From Cellulomonas gilvus ATCC 13127 (GTDB taxonomy: Bacteria; Actinomycetota; Actinomycetes; Actinomycetales; Cellulomonadaceae), in assembly GCF_000218545.1 (NCBI RefSeq), contig NC_015671.1:1984001-2048000 (forward strand): a stretch of 64,000 nt of DNA. The letters run 5' to 3'. Made by a program: the position numbers and the translations under genes. Within the stretch, counting starts at the first letter, position 1, and each line of letters opens with the position of its first letter. The notes under the pieces are model-generated. The model made no database searches, was not told the origin of the DNA, and saw nothing but the letters and a program-made list of their open reading frames with translations. Shown here in pieces: positions 36,462-43,928 of this stretch.

Positions 36462-37547
36462 ATGACCGCCACGAAGTCTCAGAACGTCGCCACTGTCCTC
36501 GCGGTTCTGGCCAGCCTCGGACTGGACCCCGCCGACCTTCTGGCTGCACCGCCGCCCGCGACGGCGCGGGAAGTCCTCACGGTCAGCGAGTACCTGGCGA
36601 CAGTCCGCATCGCCGCCTCGACCAAGAGTCTGCGCACCTACGCGAGCTACTGGCGCAAGCTTGAGGCGTTCCTCGGGACCCGCCGTCTCGATGCTGTGAC
36701 AGCAACCGACGTGGAGGCCTTCGCGAACCACTGCCAGGCCACCGCGGTCAAGCGTGCCAACAGCACTGAGGGCACGGGCGCCGCGCGCAACGCCCGCGCG
36801 GCCGCCCGCTTCGTGTGGAGCCGTGCAGTGCGTGACGGCTTGGTCGTCGATGACCCTGCCGCGAAGGTCAAGCAGGTGCGCCGTACGCCGAAGTTGCGCC
36901 GAGCACTCGACGCCGCCGAACTGGACGCTCTTGCCACCGTCGCCACCAGTTCCGGCGACGACGTCGAGCTTGACGGTCTGCTTGTGCGCTTCCACTGGGA
37001 GACCGGAGCGCGCCGGGGTGGCGCCATCTCGCTCACGGTCGGCGCCATCGACGCCGACCGCTCCACCGTTCGTCTCCTGGAGAAGGGCTCAAAGTGGCGC
37101 GAGGTCCCGGTCACGAACGCCTTGCTCACAGCGCTGCTGGACCACGCGACCGAGCGCGGCGGCGCGCTGACGTCCACGTCGCCGGTGTTCTGCTTGCGCC
37201 CGCGAAGAAACGGAGGGCATCGGCCGCTGACCCGACGCCGCTACAACACCATCGCCGAGCGCTGGCACAAGGCGCTGCCGTGGGCTGAGGCTCTGGGCGT
37301 CTCGATGCACTGGGTCAGGCACACTGCACTGACGGAGACCGAGCGCTGCGCTGGCGAGGCGGTCGCCGCCCTGCTCGCCGGTCACACGGGGACCACGACG
37401 ACTTCGGGCTACACGGTGGCGACTCTCGCCGAAGTCGCCGAGGCGCTTCACCAGCGCACTGGATTTCGGCATCCGCTGTGCGATTGCCAGAGCGGCGGTC
37501 GGGCTCAGTCCTCGGTGGCCTCAGCGCCGCGCTCGGCCTCTTCGTGA
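36462..37547 (+). CDS. Tyrosine recombinase/integrase
   Basis: A 361-residue phage-type integrase. The N-terminal SAM-like core-binding domain spans about residues 45-135 (VSEYLATVRIAASTKSLRTYASYWRKL). The catalytic set is complete: Arg in GARRGG, Lys in LEKGSKWREVPV, HWVRH for the His-x-x-Arg box, His in AGHTGTTTTSGYT and the nucleophile Tyr in the same motif. It lies just downstream of tRNA-Leu and should integrate at such a site. Base composition is a little less GC-rich than the flanking chromosome. The last residues overlap a convergent small gene. It looks intact. Confidence 0.92.
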   Translation: MTATKSQNVATVLAVLASLGLDPADLLAAPPPATAREVLTVSEYLATVRIAASTKSLRTYASYWRKLEAFLGTRRLDAVTATDVEAFANHCQATAVKRANSTEGTGAARNARAAARFVWSRAVRDGLVVDDPAAKVKQVRRTPKLRRALDAAELDALATVATSSGDDVELDGLLVRFHWETGARRGGAISLTVGAIDADRSTVRLLEKGSKWREVPVTNALLTALLDHATERGGALTSTSPVFCLRPRRNGGHRPLTRRRYNTIAERWHKALPWAEALGVSMHWVRHTALTETERCAGEAVAALLAGHTGTTTTSGYTVATLAEVAEALHQRTGFRHPLCDCQSGGRAQSSVASAPRSASS

Positions 37548-37723
37548 GCGGTCCACGCCGTCATCCGATGGTGGAAGGCGACGAAGTCCGCGAACTCGTC
37601 CTCGAACGTCTCGAAGTCGGGTCCGTCATCGGGCTCTTCGGACTTCCGGTGGGGGTGACGGCTCGCCGTTGAGTTGAGTGCGGGGCTGATGGGTCGAGGC
37701 CCCCGAGGATCAGAGGCGACCAA
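37505..37723 (-). CDS. Small acidic protein, possibly truncated by the ISL3 insertion
   Basis: The last 50 codons (SEEPDDGPDFETFEDEFADFVAFHHRMTAWTAHEEAERGAEATED) use typical high-GC third positions and look truly coding, while the overlapping integrase tail does not. The upstream part (to ATG 37723) looks less coding and runs towards the ISL3 transposase, so the original 5' end may be missing. It overlaps the 3' end of the integrase by 43 bases in the opposite direction. No family was recognised. Confidence 0.4.
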   Translation of the reverse strand: MVASDPRGPRPISPALNSTASRHPHRKSEEPDDGPDFETFEDEFADFVAFHHRMTAWTAHEEAERGAEATED

Positions 37724-37752
37724 GCACTCTGCTCTTCTCGAGGACCTCGACG

Positions 37753-39093
37753 GTGTCCAACGCTACGGGCTGCCCTGGCGCGCCCACGACTGACCCCTGC
37801 TCGCGATGCGATCTGTTGCTCGGCCTGGACGGTGTCCATGTTGAGCACGTCGAACGCGGCCCGACGACTCTGACGGTGAGCGTCTCAACCCCGTGGCAGC
37901 TGATGGGCTGCCCGGCGTGCGGGGTCGTGGCCGTCGGGCATGGCCGTCGAGTGCGTCGCCTGCACGACGTGCCCGGTGTGGTGCCCGTCGTGGTGCTGTG
38001 GCGGCAGCGGACCTGGCGCTGCCCGGACGCCGGCTGTCCGGTCGGGCTGTTCGTCGAGCAGCTGCCCCTGTTGGTCGCGCCGCGCGGGTCGCTGACCTGC
38101 CGGGCCGTGACCTGGGCGATCAGGCAGCTGCGCTTCGAGCACGCCGCGATCGCGGGGCTAGCCCGCCAGTTGGGGACCACCTGGAAGACGCTGTGGCGGG
38201 CGGTGCGCCCCCGACTGATCGAGCTCGCCGACGACGGTGAACGCTTGGCGGGTGTGGCCACGCTCGGGGTCGACGAGCACGTGTGGCACCACACCCCGCA
38301 CAAGGCCACCACGAAGGGCCCCACGATGCTGACCGGGATGGTCGACCTGACCCGTGACCAGGACGGGAACACCCACGCCCGGCTGCTGGACCTGGTCCCG
38401 GGCCGCTCCGGGACGGTGTTCGCGGACTGGCTCAAGGCCCGCACCGACGCCTTCCGTGACGGCGTCCAGGTCGCCACCTTGGACCCGTTCCGCGGCTATG
38501 CGAACGCGCTGCGTGACGAGCTCGCCGAGGCGACCCCGGTGCTGGACGCGTTCCACGTCGTCAAGCTCGCCGGCGCCGCGATGGACGAGGTCCGCCGCCG
38601 GGTCCAACAGGACACCCTCGGGCACCGCGGGCACAAGAACGACCCGCTCTACCGGGTCCGCAACATCCTGCGCGCCAGCGCCGACCACCTCACGGGCCGC
38701 CAGTGGGAACGGCTCGTCGACTGCCTGAACCGCGGCGACCCGAACGACGAGGTCTTCCTCGCCTGGCAGTGCTACCAGCAGGTCCGCGCCGCCTACGCCC
38801 ACCGCGACCTGAGCGCCGGCAAGAAGATCGCCGAGAAGGCACTGGCATCCTTCGCCTCCTGCCCGATCCCCGAGATCGCCCGCCTGGGCCGGACCCTGCG
38901 GCAATGGAGCCAGACGCTGCTGAGCTACTTCACCACCGACCGCTCCAGCAACGGCGGGACCGAGGCCATCAACGGGATCATCGAGCTCCACCGCCGCATC
39001 GCCCGCGGCTACCGCAACCGCGACAACTACCGACTACGCATGCTCCTGGTCTGCGGCGGACTCGACATCACGCCCCCACCGGAAGTCCGATGA
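37753..39093 (+). mobile_element. ISL3-family transposase (insertion sequence)
   Basis: A 446-residue ISL3-type transposase. The N-terminal zinc-binding region has CPACG and CPDAGCP; the DDE core includes LGVDEHVWH (first Asp), TLDPFRGY (second Asp) and the C-terminal SNGGTEAINGIIELHRRIARGYRNRDNYRLR with the Glu. The frame is intact, starting at GTG 37753, so the element may be active. Terminal inverted repeats could not be fixed by eye; the element probably begins near 37680 and ends before 39180. Confidence 0.9.
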
Positions 39094-39426
39094 GCCCGTC
39101 ATCGTCGGTGGTGGGTCCTCCGGTCATAGGACGGAAGGGTAAGGGCGCAACACTCGATGTCTGAAAGGCCCGGGGAACACGCGAGGCGCCCACAGCCGCG
39201 CGGACGGGGCGCGCCCTGCGTCGCAACTCGGGTGACCGCCGCCATCCATCTGCGCGCTGAATCTGATTGGTAGGGGCATCTGCGTGGCAGAGGTAGCGAC
39301 CCCTCTTTGCTGGCTACGCCACTACCGGCTACACGGTCGCGGTGGCGCATTCAGCCGCTGCGACCCTACATCTCCGGCGAGCACGGACGGCGAGGTTCGG
39401 ATGCTCCCCACATCGACAGAGCCCCG
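39094..39426. other. Non-coding gap after ISL3 transposase
   Basis: No convincing gene is seen in these 333 bases. It should contain the right end of the ISL3 element. A short run near 39315-39340 could encode TTGYTV, similar to the end of the integrase, but it is too short to call. Confidence 0.4.
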
Positions 39427-39693
39427 CTACTCCGCGTAGGGCAGGTCCAGGTGGGCCGCGTTCATCATCCGCTCGTACGAGGCAAGCCACTCGCGGAGCG
39501 TCTCGGCAACTTCGACAGCGCCGTGACGGGCGTCTTCGGACCCGTTGAGCTGAAGTTCCTGCACCAGTTCCTCAGCCGCCCGCGTGGCGATGTACAGCGT
39601 GTCGCCCTGGACGAGCAGCGCCGGTTGGCGGCGCGAACTGCGCAAGATAAGCGCGGCGCCGGGCTCCTCGCCGAGAAGCGTCAGTTCGGTCAC
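39427..39693 (-). CDS. Hypothetical protein in the island
   Basis: An 88-residue protein from GTG 39693: TELTLLGEEPGAALILRSSRRQP, then LLVQGDTLYIATRAAEELVQEL and a helical tail. Codon use supports coding, but third positions are less GC-rich than in chromosomal neighbours. The frame is open further upstream, but that part looks non-coding. No family is recognised. It is followed, 98 bases away on the same strand, by the DUF7674-like gene; small orphan pairs like this are common in mobile islands. Confidence 0.6.
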   Translation of the reverse strand: MTELTLLGEEPGAALILRSSRRQPALLVQGDTLYIATRAAEELVQELQLNGSEDARHGAVEVAETLREWLASYERMMNAAHLDLPYAE

Positions 39694-39791
39694 GAGCCTG
39701 TCCGTTCGGCCGCGAGTCGAGTCACAGCCAGCAGGCAACCACGTCGACCATCTGAACGTGATGCGACACGCGCATCTCGTCGCACTGCTGC

Positions 39792-40154
39792 TCAGGCGAC
39801 TCGGCTCCTCCTGAGCTCGGCCTTCAGAGCTGAAGGCCACGATGCGAGGAACTCCGCGGTTTCCTCCGGGAAGGCGCCCGCGTGCTCGACGAAAGAGACT
39901 TGGACCGCGTTCCTGCACGCATCGTCACCGCAACGCAGCGCCAAGTCGATGAACGCGAGCAAGCGCCCTTCAACCTCGCTCTCTCCGGCGTGGAAGAGCC
40001 GGGTCGCGGTCCTCAGCAGGTCGGGCATCAGCACGTGGAGCAGCAGTTCCCCGTTGTCGTCAAGGTGCTCGCGCACCTCGGGGCCCACCTCCGGCACAGC
40101 CGCCAGGAGCTGCTCCAGGAACGTGCCCTGCTCGACCGCTCTTCCAAGTGCCAC
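39792..40154 (-). CDS. DUF7674-like hypothetical protein
   Basis: About 120 residues from GTG 40154 (start uncertain). The body, LLAAVPEVGPEVREHLDDNGELLLHVLM...LLAFIDLALRCGDDACRNAVQVSFVEH, is helical and resembles DUF7674 proteins that I associate with immunity-like genes; this comes from memory of the family pattern, not a search. It lies between a 113-bp palindromic element and the 88-residue orphan. GC content is lower than the chromosome. It could be an immunity or anti-element protein; the evidence is weak. Confidence 0.55.
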   Translation of the reverse strand: MALGRAVEQGTFLEQLLAAVPEVGPEVREHLDDNGELLLHVLMPDLLRTATRLFHAGESEVEGRLLAFIDLALRCGDDACRNAVQVSFVEHAGAFPEETAEFLASWPSALKAELRRSRVA

Positions 40155-40201
40155 ACGGCCATCTTCGCAGAGCGTTGTCCGAGTTCGTCGCCATCTCAGA
40201 A

Positions 40202-40314
40202 CCACGGCACGGGCGTCAGCACGCGGGGCCTCCAGCCGGCGTAGCCGGGCTTGCCCGGCTACGCGCGCGAAGCGCGGCACCGGCTGGGGGTGCGTGCTGG
40301 CGCCCGTGCCGTGG
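40202..40314. repeat. 113-bp nested inverted repeat (three-way-junction structure)
   Basis: Outer arms of 23 bases (40202-40224 and 40292-40314) pair fully except one position, which is G-U in RNA. Inside lies an 8-bp stem CCAGCCGG (40232-40239) with CCGGCTGG (40280-40287). This encloses two hairpins: GTAGCCGGGC-TT-GCCCGGCTAC (40241-40262) and CGCGC-GAA-GCGCG (40264-40276). The whole folds as a long stem ending in a three-way junction. It lies between the DUF7674-like and HEPN-motif genes. It could be a structured RNA, a terminator, or a mobile-element end. Confidence 0.75.
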
Positions 40315-40379
40315 CCGGCGCCAGCCGGCCCTTGGTAAGACATCGCGGAGTTTGCTTCCGCTCCGGCAGGCGTGGTGAA

Positions 40380-41618
40380 TCAGCGCCAGTCAGGCGGTGT
40401 ATCGAGCGGGTCGAACCAGCTGGAAGCGGGTTCCCCGGGCAGGCCCGTGGGTGGTTGTGCACCCCCGTAGAAGCGCTCCTGGTAGTGGTCCCCGTCCCAA
40501 GTGAGTGCGAGCCCGAGGACCCGGCCCGAAGGCGTGGCGCGCCAGTACGCGACAGCCTGACCGTCAGACGCGAGGCGAGTCTCAATGTCGGGGTCGGCAG
40601 GCAGGCCTCGCTTCGTGAAGTCCTTCTCGGTGTAGACCGCGCCCACGAGGTCCCCCCGGAACCGACCTCCCTGTCGGTGCCATCCCATCGCGGCGGTCTG
40701 GAGCAGACGCAGCACGTCGCGGGTCTCAGCGAACTGGCGGTCGTCCACGCGGCGGCCTCGTGCATCGGTGTCTTGGCTTCCGGCGTTGGCGGTTTGGCGA
40801 GCGACTCGGCGGGCGTCGGCGAGTTCGCGTGAGTGCGGTAGCGCCCAGTGGACGACAGCGTCGATGACGGACCAGGTCTTCGCAGAGTTGGCGCGCGTGT
40901 CGTACGCGAGTTCGCGACCGTGAAGAATCCCGTGTCGGGACAGACTGCCCCCAGCCTGGGTGGTTGGTACGTTCTCGCTGTAGGCCGCCTGCAGCGCGGC
41001 CATACACGCCTCGATGCCGGCCAGGTCCAGCGGGTTGACCACGTCCGCCTTGATGCTCTGCCGCTTCGTGAAGTACTTCTTGCCCTCGGTCACGTCAATG
41101 ACGATGCCCTCGATTTGGGCCAGGAGGATTGGCACCGAGGCGTCGTACCGCCCCGCAAGATGGTGCTCGGCGGCACGGTCGAGCAGGCGCGCACGCTCGC
41201 GAAACAAGGCGCTCCACTCCTCGTCCGCGGCCGCCATGGACCGTACGCGCTGACCGACCCTCTGGACGCGCCACGCATCGTCGCCGTCCCATTGCCCGGC
41301 GAGTAGGTCATCGCCCTCGCCGGCACGGCCCGCGCGGACAGCGGCGACCGCAGCGTTGACGACCTCCGACTTCATGTTCATGACGGCCCAGCCGCGGGGG
41401 ACCAACACGCTGACCGCGGCCTCGATGGAATCCATGAGCGCCGTCTGCTTCGCCCCGAGCTCGACCAGCCCTTCCCACGACGCGTCCAGGCTCTGACCCA
41501 ACAGCTGAACCCAGCCAGGTGCTCGGCCCGCCAGGGCCGCCGCGTCGAGCAGCGCCCGTCGAGACCCGTCCGGGTCGGCGGCGTCCCACACCTGCTCGCG
41601 AATGCTCTTGCTCGTCAC
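40380..41618 (-). CDS. HEPN-motif protein of unknown function
   Basis: A 412-residue protein from GTG 41618. Residues 60-230 are helical. Around 228-233 it reads RHGILHG, which fits the R-x4-6-H signature of HEPN ribonuclease domains, followed by the usual helix NSAKTWSVIDAVVHW. A C-terminal domain (about residues 290-412) has VYTEKDFTKR and WRATPSGRVLGLALTWDG. HEPN proteins are often toxins or defence effectors. It lies alone between an IS3 remnant and the nested palindrome, in a mobile island, which fits but does not prove such a role. Confidence 0.65.
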   Translation of the reverse strand: MTSKSIREQVWDAADPDGSRRALLDAAALAGRAPGWVQLLGQSLDASWEGLVELGAKQTALMDSIEAAVSVLVPRGWAVMNMKSEVVNAAVAAVRAGRAGEGDDLLAGQWDGDDAWRVQRVGQRVRSMAAADEEWSALFRERARLLDRAAEHHLAGRYDASVPILLAQIEGIVIDVTEGKKYFTKRQSIKADVVNPLDLAGIEACMAALQAAYSENVPTTQAGGSLSRHGILHGRELAYDTRANSAKTWSVIDAVVHWALPHSRELADARRVARQTANAGSQDTDARGRRVDDRQFAETRDVLRLLQTAAMGWHRQGGRFRGDLVGAVYTEKDFTKRGLPADPDIETRLASDGQAVAYWRATPSGRVLGLALTWDGDHYQERFYGGAQPPTGLPGEPASSWFDPLDTPPDWR

Positions 41619-41722
41619 AGGCGGATGGTCCCAGACAACACCGACATCCGAAGGGGTCTGCTGCACGAGTAGGTGACGCATGACCCGTGGTGCCGGGAGG
41701 CGCCGCTCGAAGGATTCGCACC

Positions 41723-42117
41723 GTGCCCAGGCCCTACCCGATGGAGTTCCGCAGGGACGTCGTGGCGATTCGCCCGATGTGGTGAGGCTCCGAACAAGCA
41801 GATCGCGGCGGACTTCGGGATTGCCGAGTCGTGTCTGCGCAGCTGGCCGCGTGACGCCGATGTCGAGGACGGCAACCGGCCCGGCGTGACCCGGACGGAG
41901 TCGGCCGGGCTGGGTGAGGCGAACCGGCGCATCGGGCTGCTGGAGCAGGAGAACGAGATCCTGCGCCGCGCCGCGGCGTACCTGCCGCAGGCGCATCTGC
42001 CGGGAGAGGGCTCTACCCGCTCGTGAGAGAACTCGCCGTCCCCCGTCGCGGTGACGTGCCGGGTCCTCAAGCTCGCCAGACAGCCCTACGACCGCTCGCT
42101 CGCTGCACCCGTCGGCG
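41723..42117 (+). pseudogene. IS3-family remnant (OrfA plus start of OrfB, frameshifted)
   Basis: OrfA begins PRPYPMEFRRDVVAI, is interrupted by a stop, then resumes in another frame with NKQIAADFGIAESCLRSW and the leucine-zipper part RRIGLLEQENEILRRAAAYL, ending STRS. OrfB follows as LVRELA and, after a frameshift, VAVTCRVLKLARQPY, then decays near 42117. The catalytic DDE part is absent. It is a dead fragment of an IS3-type element. Confidence 0.8.
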
Positions 42118-42360
42118 CCCCGGTGTGCGGGCGGCCGACCGAGGGGCTTCCCGGTGATCTCGCCGCTGTCGGCAACCGATTCATCAGAGGCGCGACCGGG
42201 CTCCCAGGCGGTGGCTACTGACTAGAGTTCTTCTCGCCAGCTAACACCCCGGGATACGGGAGGCTCTATGTCCAGGAGATCGACAGCCCCGGACAACTCC
42301 TCAGTTGGTACAAGAACACGCCTGGACCGAACGGCCTGATCGAGACCAAAGTGGTGCCCT
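42118..42360. other. Gap with possible gene debris
   Basis: No full gene. One frame (about 42255-42360) reads VQEIDSPGQLLSWYKNTPG and onward into the next gene's start; it looks protein-like and could be the tail of a lost gene. It has no start and no stop of its own. Confidence 0.3.
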
Positions 42361-42768
42361 ATGCGCCCTCACCTCGCTGCACTACTCGATCGCGCTCTTG
42401 GCGGCGATCCCGGGGCCGTCACGCTCATGAGCCGATTCGATCACACTGCACTGGTGGAGGCACAGTCCGCAGCACGGCAACCCCTGGTCGTGACCAGGGA
42501 AGCGACTGTGGAGGTCCTTCGCGGTCTGCTCGACCATCGCTTCGCGCCATTGGCCGTTCAGGCGTGGGCGTCGCTCATGCGGTGGGGCTTCATCGCTCGC
42601 CCCGAGGCACGAGGGCCGATTGAGCCAATCGAGATTGAGTTTGACGAAGCGTGCGAGGAATTGATCTCGGAGATCTTGTCAAGGCTGGACGAGCTTGAGG
42701 ACGTGATCGACGGGGAGGTCACGAGCGGCGAGATCCTTGAACTCCTCCAGCTCCTGGGCGAGCCGTAG
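42361..42768 (+). CDS. Hypothetical acidic protein in the island
   Basis: A 135-residue, mostly helical acidic protein from ATG 42361. Segments VTREATVEVLRGLLDHRFAP and LAVQAWASLMRWGFI are followed by an acidic C-terminal half with alternating charged/hydrophobic helices (FDEACEELISEILSRLDELEDVIDG). AT-richer codons than the chromosome suggest acquisition. No family was recognised; an immunity protein for a lost toxin is a possibility because the debris just upstream reads like a toxin tail, but this is speculation. The stop codon overlaps the ISL3 remnant. Confidence 0.55.
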   Translation: MRPHLAALLDRALGGDPGAVTLMSRFDHTALVEAQSAARQPLVVTREATVEVLRGLLDHRFAPLAVQAWASLMRWGFIARPEARGPIEPIEIEFDEACEELISEILSRLDELEDVIDGEVTSGEILELLQLLGEP

Positions 42769-42855
42769 GTTACTGAAGCCGAACGCGGTGCCGCGCAGGT
42801 GCTCGAGGCGTCCGTTGATCGCCTCGGTCGGGCGTTCGACGTGTCGGATTGCTCG
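42769..42855 (-). pseudogene. C-terminal remnant of an ISL3-type transposase
   Basis: On the minus strand about 29 codons read AIRHVERPTEAINGRLEHLRGTAFGF, the conserved end of ISL3 transposases of a different lineage from the intact copy at 37753. There is no upstream part. It marks the right part of the island, just before the chromosomal vanW. Confidence 0.7.
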
Positions 42856-42960
42856 AAGTCCGGAGACGTGGGGATGAGAACGGACAAGGAGGCGGATCGT
42901 CCAGGGGGCGCGGCCTCCAGCGGATCCCGGCCGGCCTTGCTCGACGCGGATGGCACGCCG

Positions 42961-43782
42961 CTACCCCGCGGCGCCGCTCTCCAGGAACGGCTGGTACATC
43001 AGGCGGCCTTCGTTGACCGCGAGGAGCTCGTCCGCCACCTCCACGCCGGCGAGGTCGAAGACGCGCCGCCGCAGGACGTTGCGGCGGGTGAAGACGCCGG
43101 GCAGGTCGTTGGTCATCACGTGCGCGGCCTCGTACACCTCGTAGGTGTGCTGCGGCGGCTGGTCGCTGGTCCACGCCCCGGCCAGGTCCGTCCGCTCGAC
43201 GCCGAGGGACAGCCGGAACGTCGCGATCGTGCGGTTCTCGATCTGCAGGTCGAGCACCGGCCACGAGCACGTCGCGCCGCTGCCGAACGGCTGCGTGCGG
43301 CCGTTGTCGGGGAAGACGTCGTACGTGTGCCGCCACCGCTCCACGACCGTCAACGGCGAGTGCACGGTCATCCAGTACAGGAGGTTGGTCATCTGGCACA
43401 GCCCGCCGCCGACGGCCTCGTCGACCTGCCCCTGCCGCAGGACCAGGCCGTCCTTGAACCCGCGCCGGTAGGTCGGTTTGCCGACCAGCCGCCAGAACGA
43501 CATCCGCTGCCCCGGCCGCAGCACCAGGCCGTCCAGCCGCCCGGCGGCGATGACCAGGTTGACCGCCTTGTTCTCCTGCAGGCGGCGGTCCACACCGGCG
43601 AGCTCGCGGAAGATCGGCGTCCGGTGGGCCGCGACGTGGTGGGCGAACCCGTCCGGCTCGGCCCGGTCCGGGTGCGCGACGACGCCGTCCTGCCGCCACT
43701 GCCGCTCCCGACGCAACCGCCGGACCGATGGCCCGGCTGACTCCCGCACCCGCTCCCGTACCCGCTCGCGCACCCCTGCCAT
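42961..43782 (-). CDS. VanW family protein
   Basis: A 273-residue protein of the VanW family (first seen in vancomycin-resistance clusters; biochemical role unknown). The N-terminal region is Arg-rich without a clear signal. Family landmarks are LVIAAGRLDGLVLRPGQRMSFWRLVGKPT, RGFKDGLVL, GGGLCQMTNLLYW and HSPLTVVERWRHTYDVFPD, followed by the conserved FGSGATCSWP. ATG 43782 lies six bases after TACCGT, so it is predicted leaderless; the open frame extends upstream. It is divergent from the Wadjet-type operon, with a large palindrome between. Confidence 0.88.
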   Translation of the reverse strand: MAGVRERVRERVRESAGPSVRRLRRERQWRQDGVVAHPDRAEPDGFAHHVAAHRTPIFRELAGVDRRLQENKAVNLVIAAGRLDGLVLRPGQRMSFWRLVGKPTYRRGFKDGLVLRQGQVDEAVGGGLCQMTNLLYWMTVHSPLTVVERWRHTYDVFPDNGRTQPFGSGATCSWPVLDLQIENRTIATFRLSLGVERTDLAGAWTSDQPPQHTYEVYEAAHVMTNDLPGVFTRRNVLRRRVFDLAGVEVADELLAVNEGRLMYQPFLESGAAG

Positions 43783-43788
43783 GCCGTC

Positions 43789-43794
43789 ACGGTA
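43789..43794 (-). promoter_or_regulatory. -10 box, leaderless vanW
   Basis: TACCGT on the minus strand, six bases from ATG 43782. Confidence 0.5.
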
Positions 43795-43842
43795 GACCGC
43801 CGCGCGACGCTCCGGTGGGCGTTCTCCCACGACCGCTGTGCG

Positions 43843-43890
43843 CTCCCTGACCGCCGACCTGGCGGACAAGTACCAGGTCGGCGGAGGGAG
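43843..43890. promoter_or_regulatory. Large interrupted palindrome between vanW and jetA
   Basis: CTCCCT-GA-CCGCCGACCTGG (43843-43862) pairs with CCAGGTCGGCGG-AGGGAG (43873-43890); the arms are perfect apart from the extra GA, and the spacer is ten bases. Its right edge is 24 bases upstream of the jetA -10 box and its left edge is about 50 bases beyond the vanW -10 box. The position suits an operator for one or both genes. A hairpin role in RNA is less likely because it is upstream of both transcript starts. Confidence 0.6.
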
Positions 43891-43914
43891 GGCGGGGAGG
43901 GTGGCGTGGGCGAA

Positions 43915-43920
43915 TACGCT
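43915..43920 (+). promoter_or_regulatory. -10 box of the jetABC operon (leaderless)
   Basis: TACGCT followed by eight bases and ATG 43929. No ribosome site is needed or seen. Confidence 0.5.
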
Positions 43921-43928
43921 GTGCGGCG

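Noticed and set aside
37660..39180. Terminal inverted repeats of the ISL3 element
   Set aside because: Several GGGTC-like words occur on both sides but none pair convincingly; the ends are left undefined.
39310..39345. Possible integrase fragment (TTGYTV) after the ISL3 gene
   Set aside because: Only six residues match the integrase end; too short to separate from chance.
42856..42960. Attachment-site repeat of tRNA-Leu at the right edge of the island
   Set aside because: Only a short AAGTCCGGA-like match is present; it does not extend to the tRNA 3' end.
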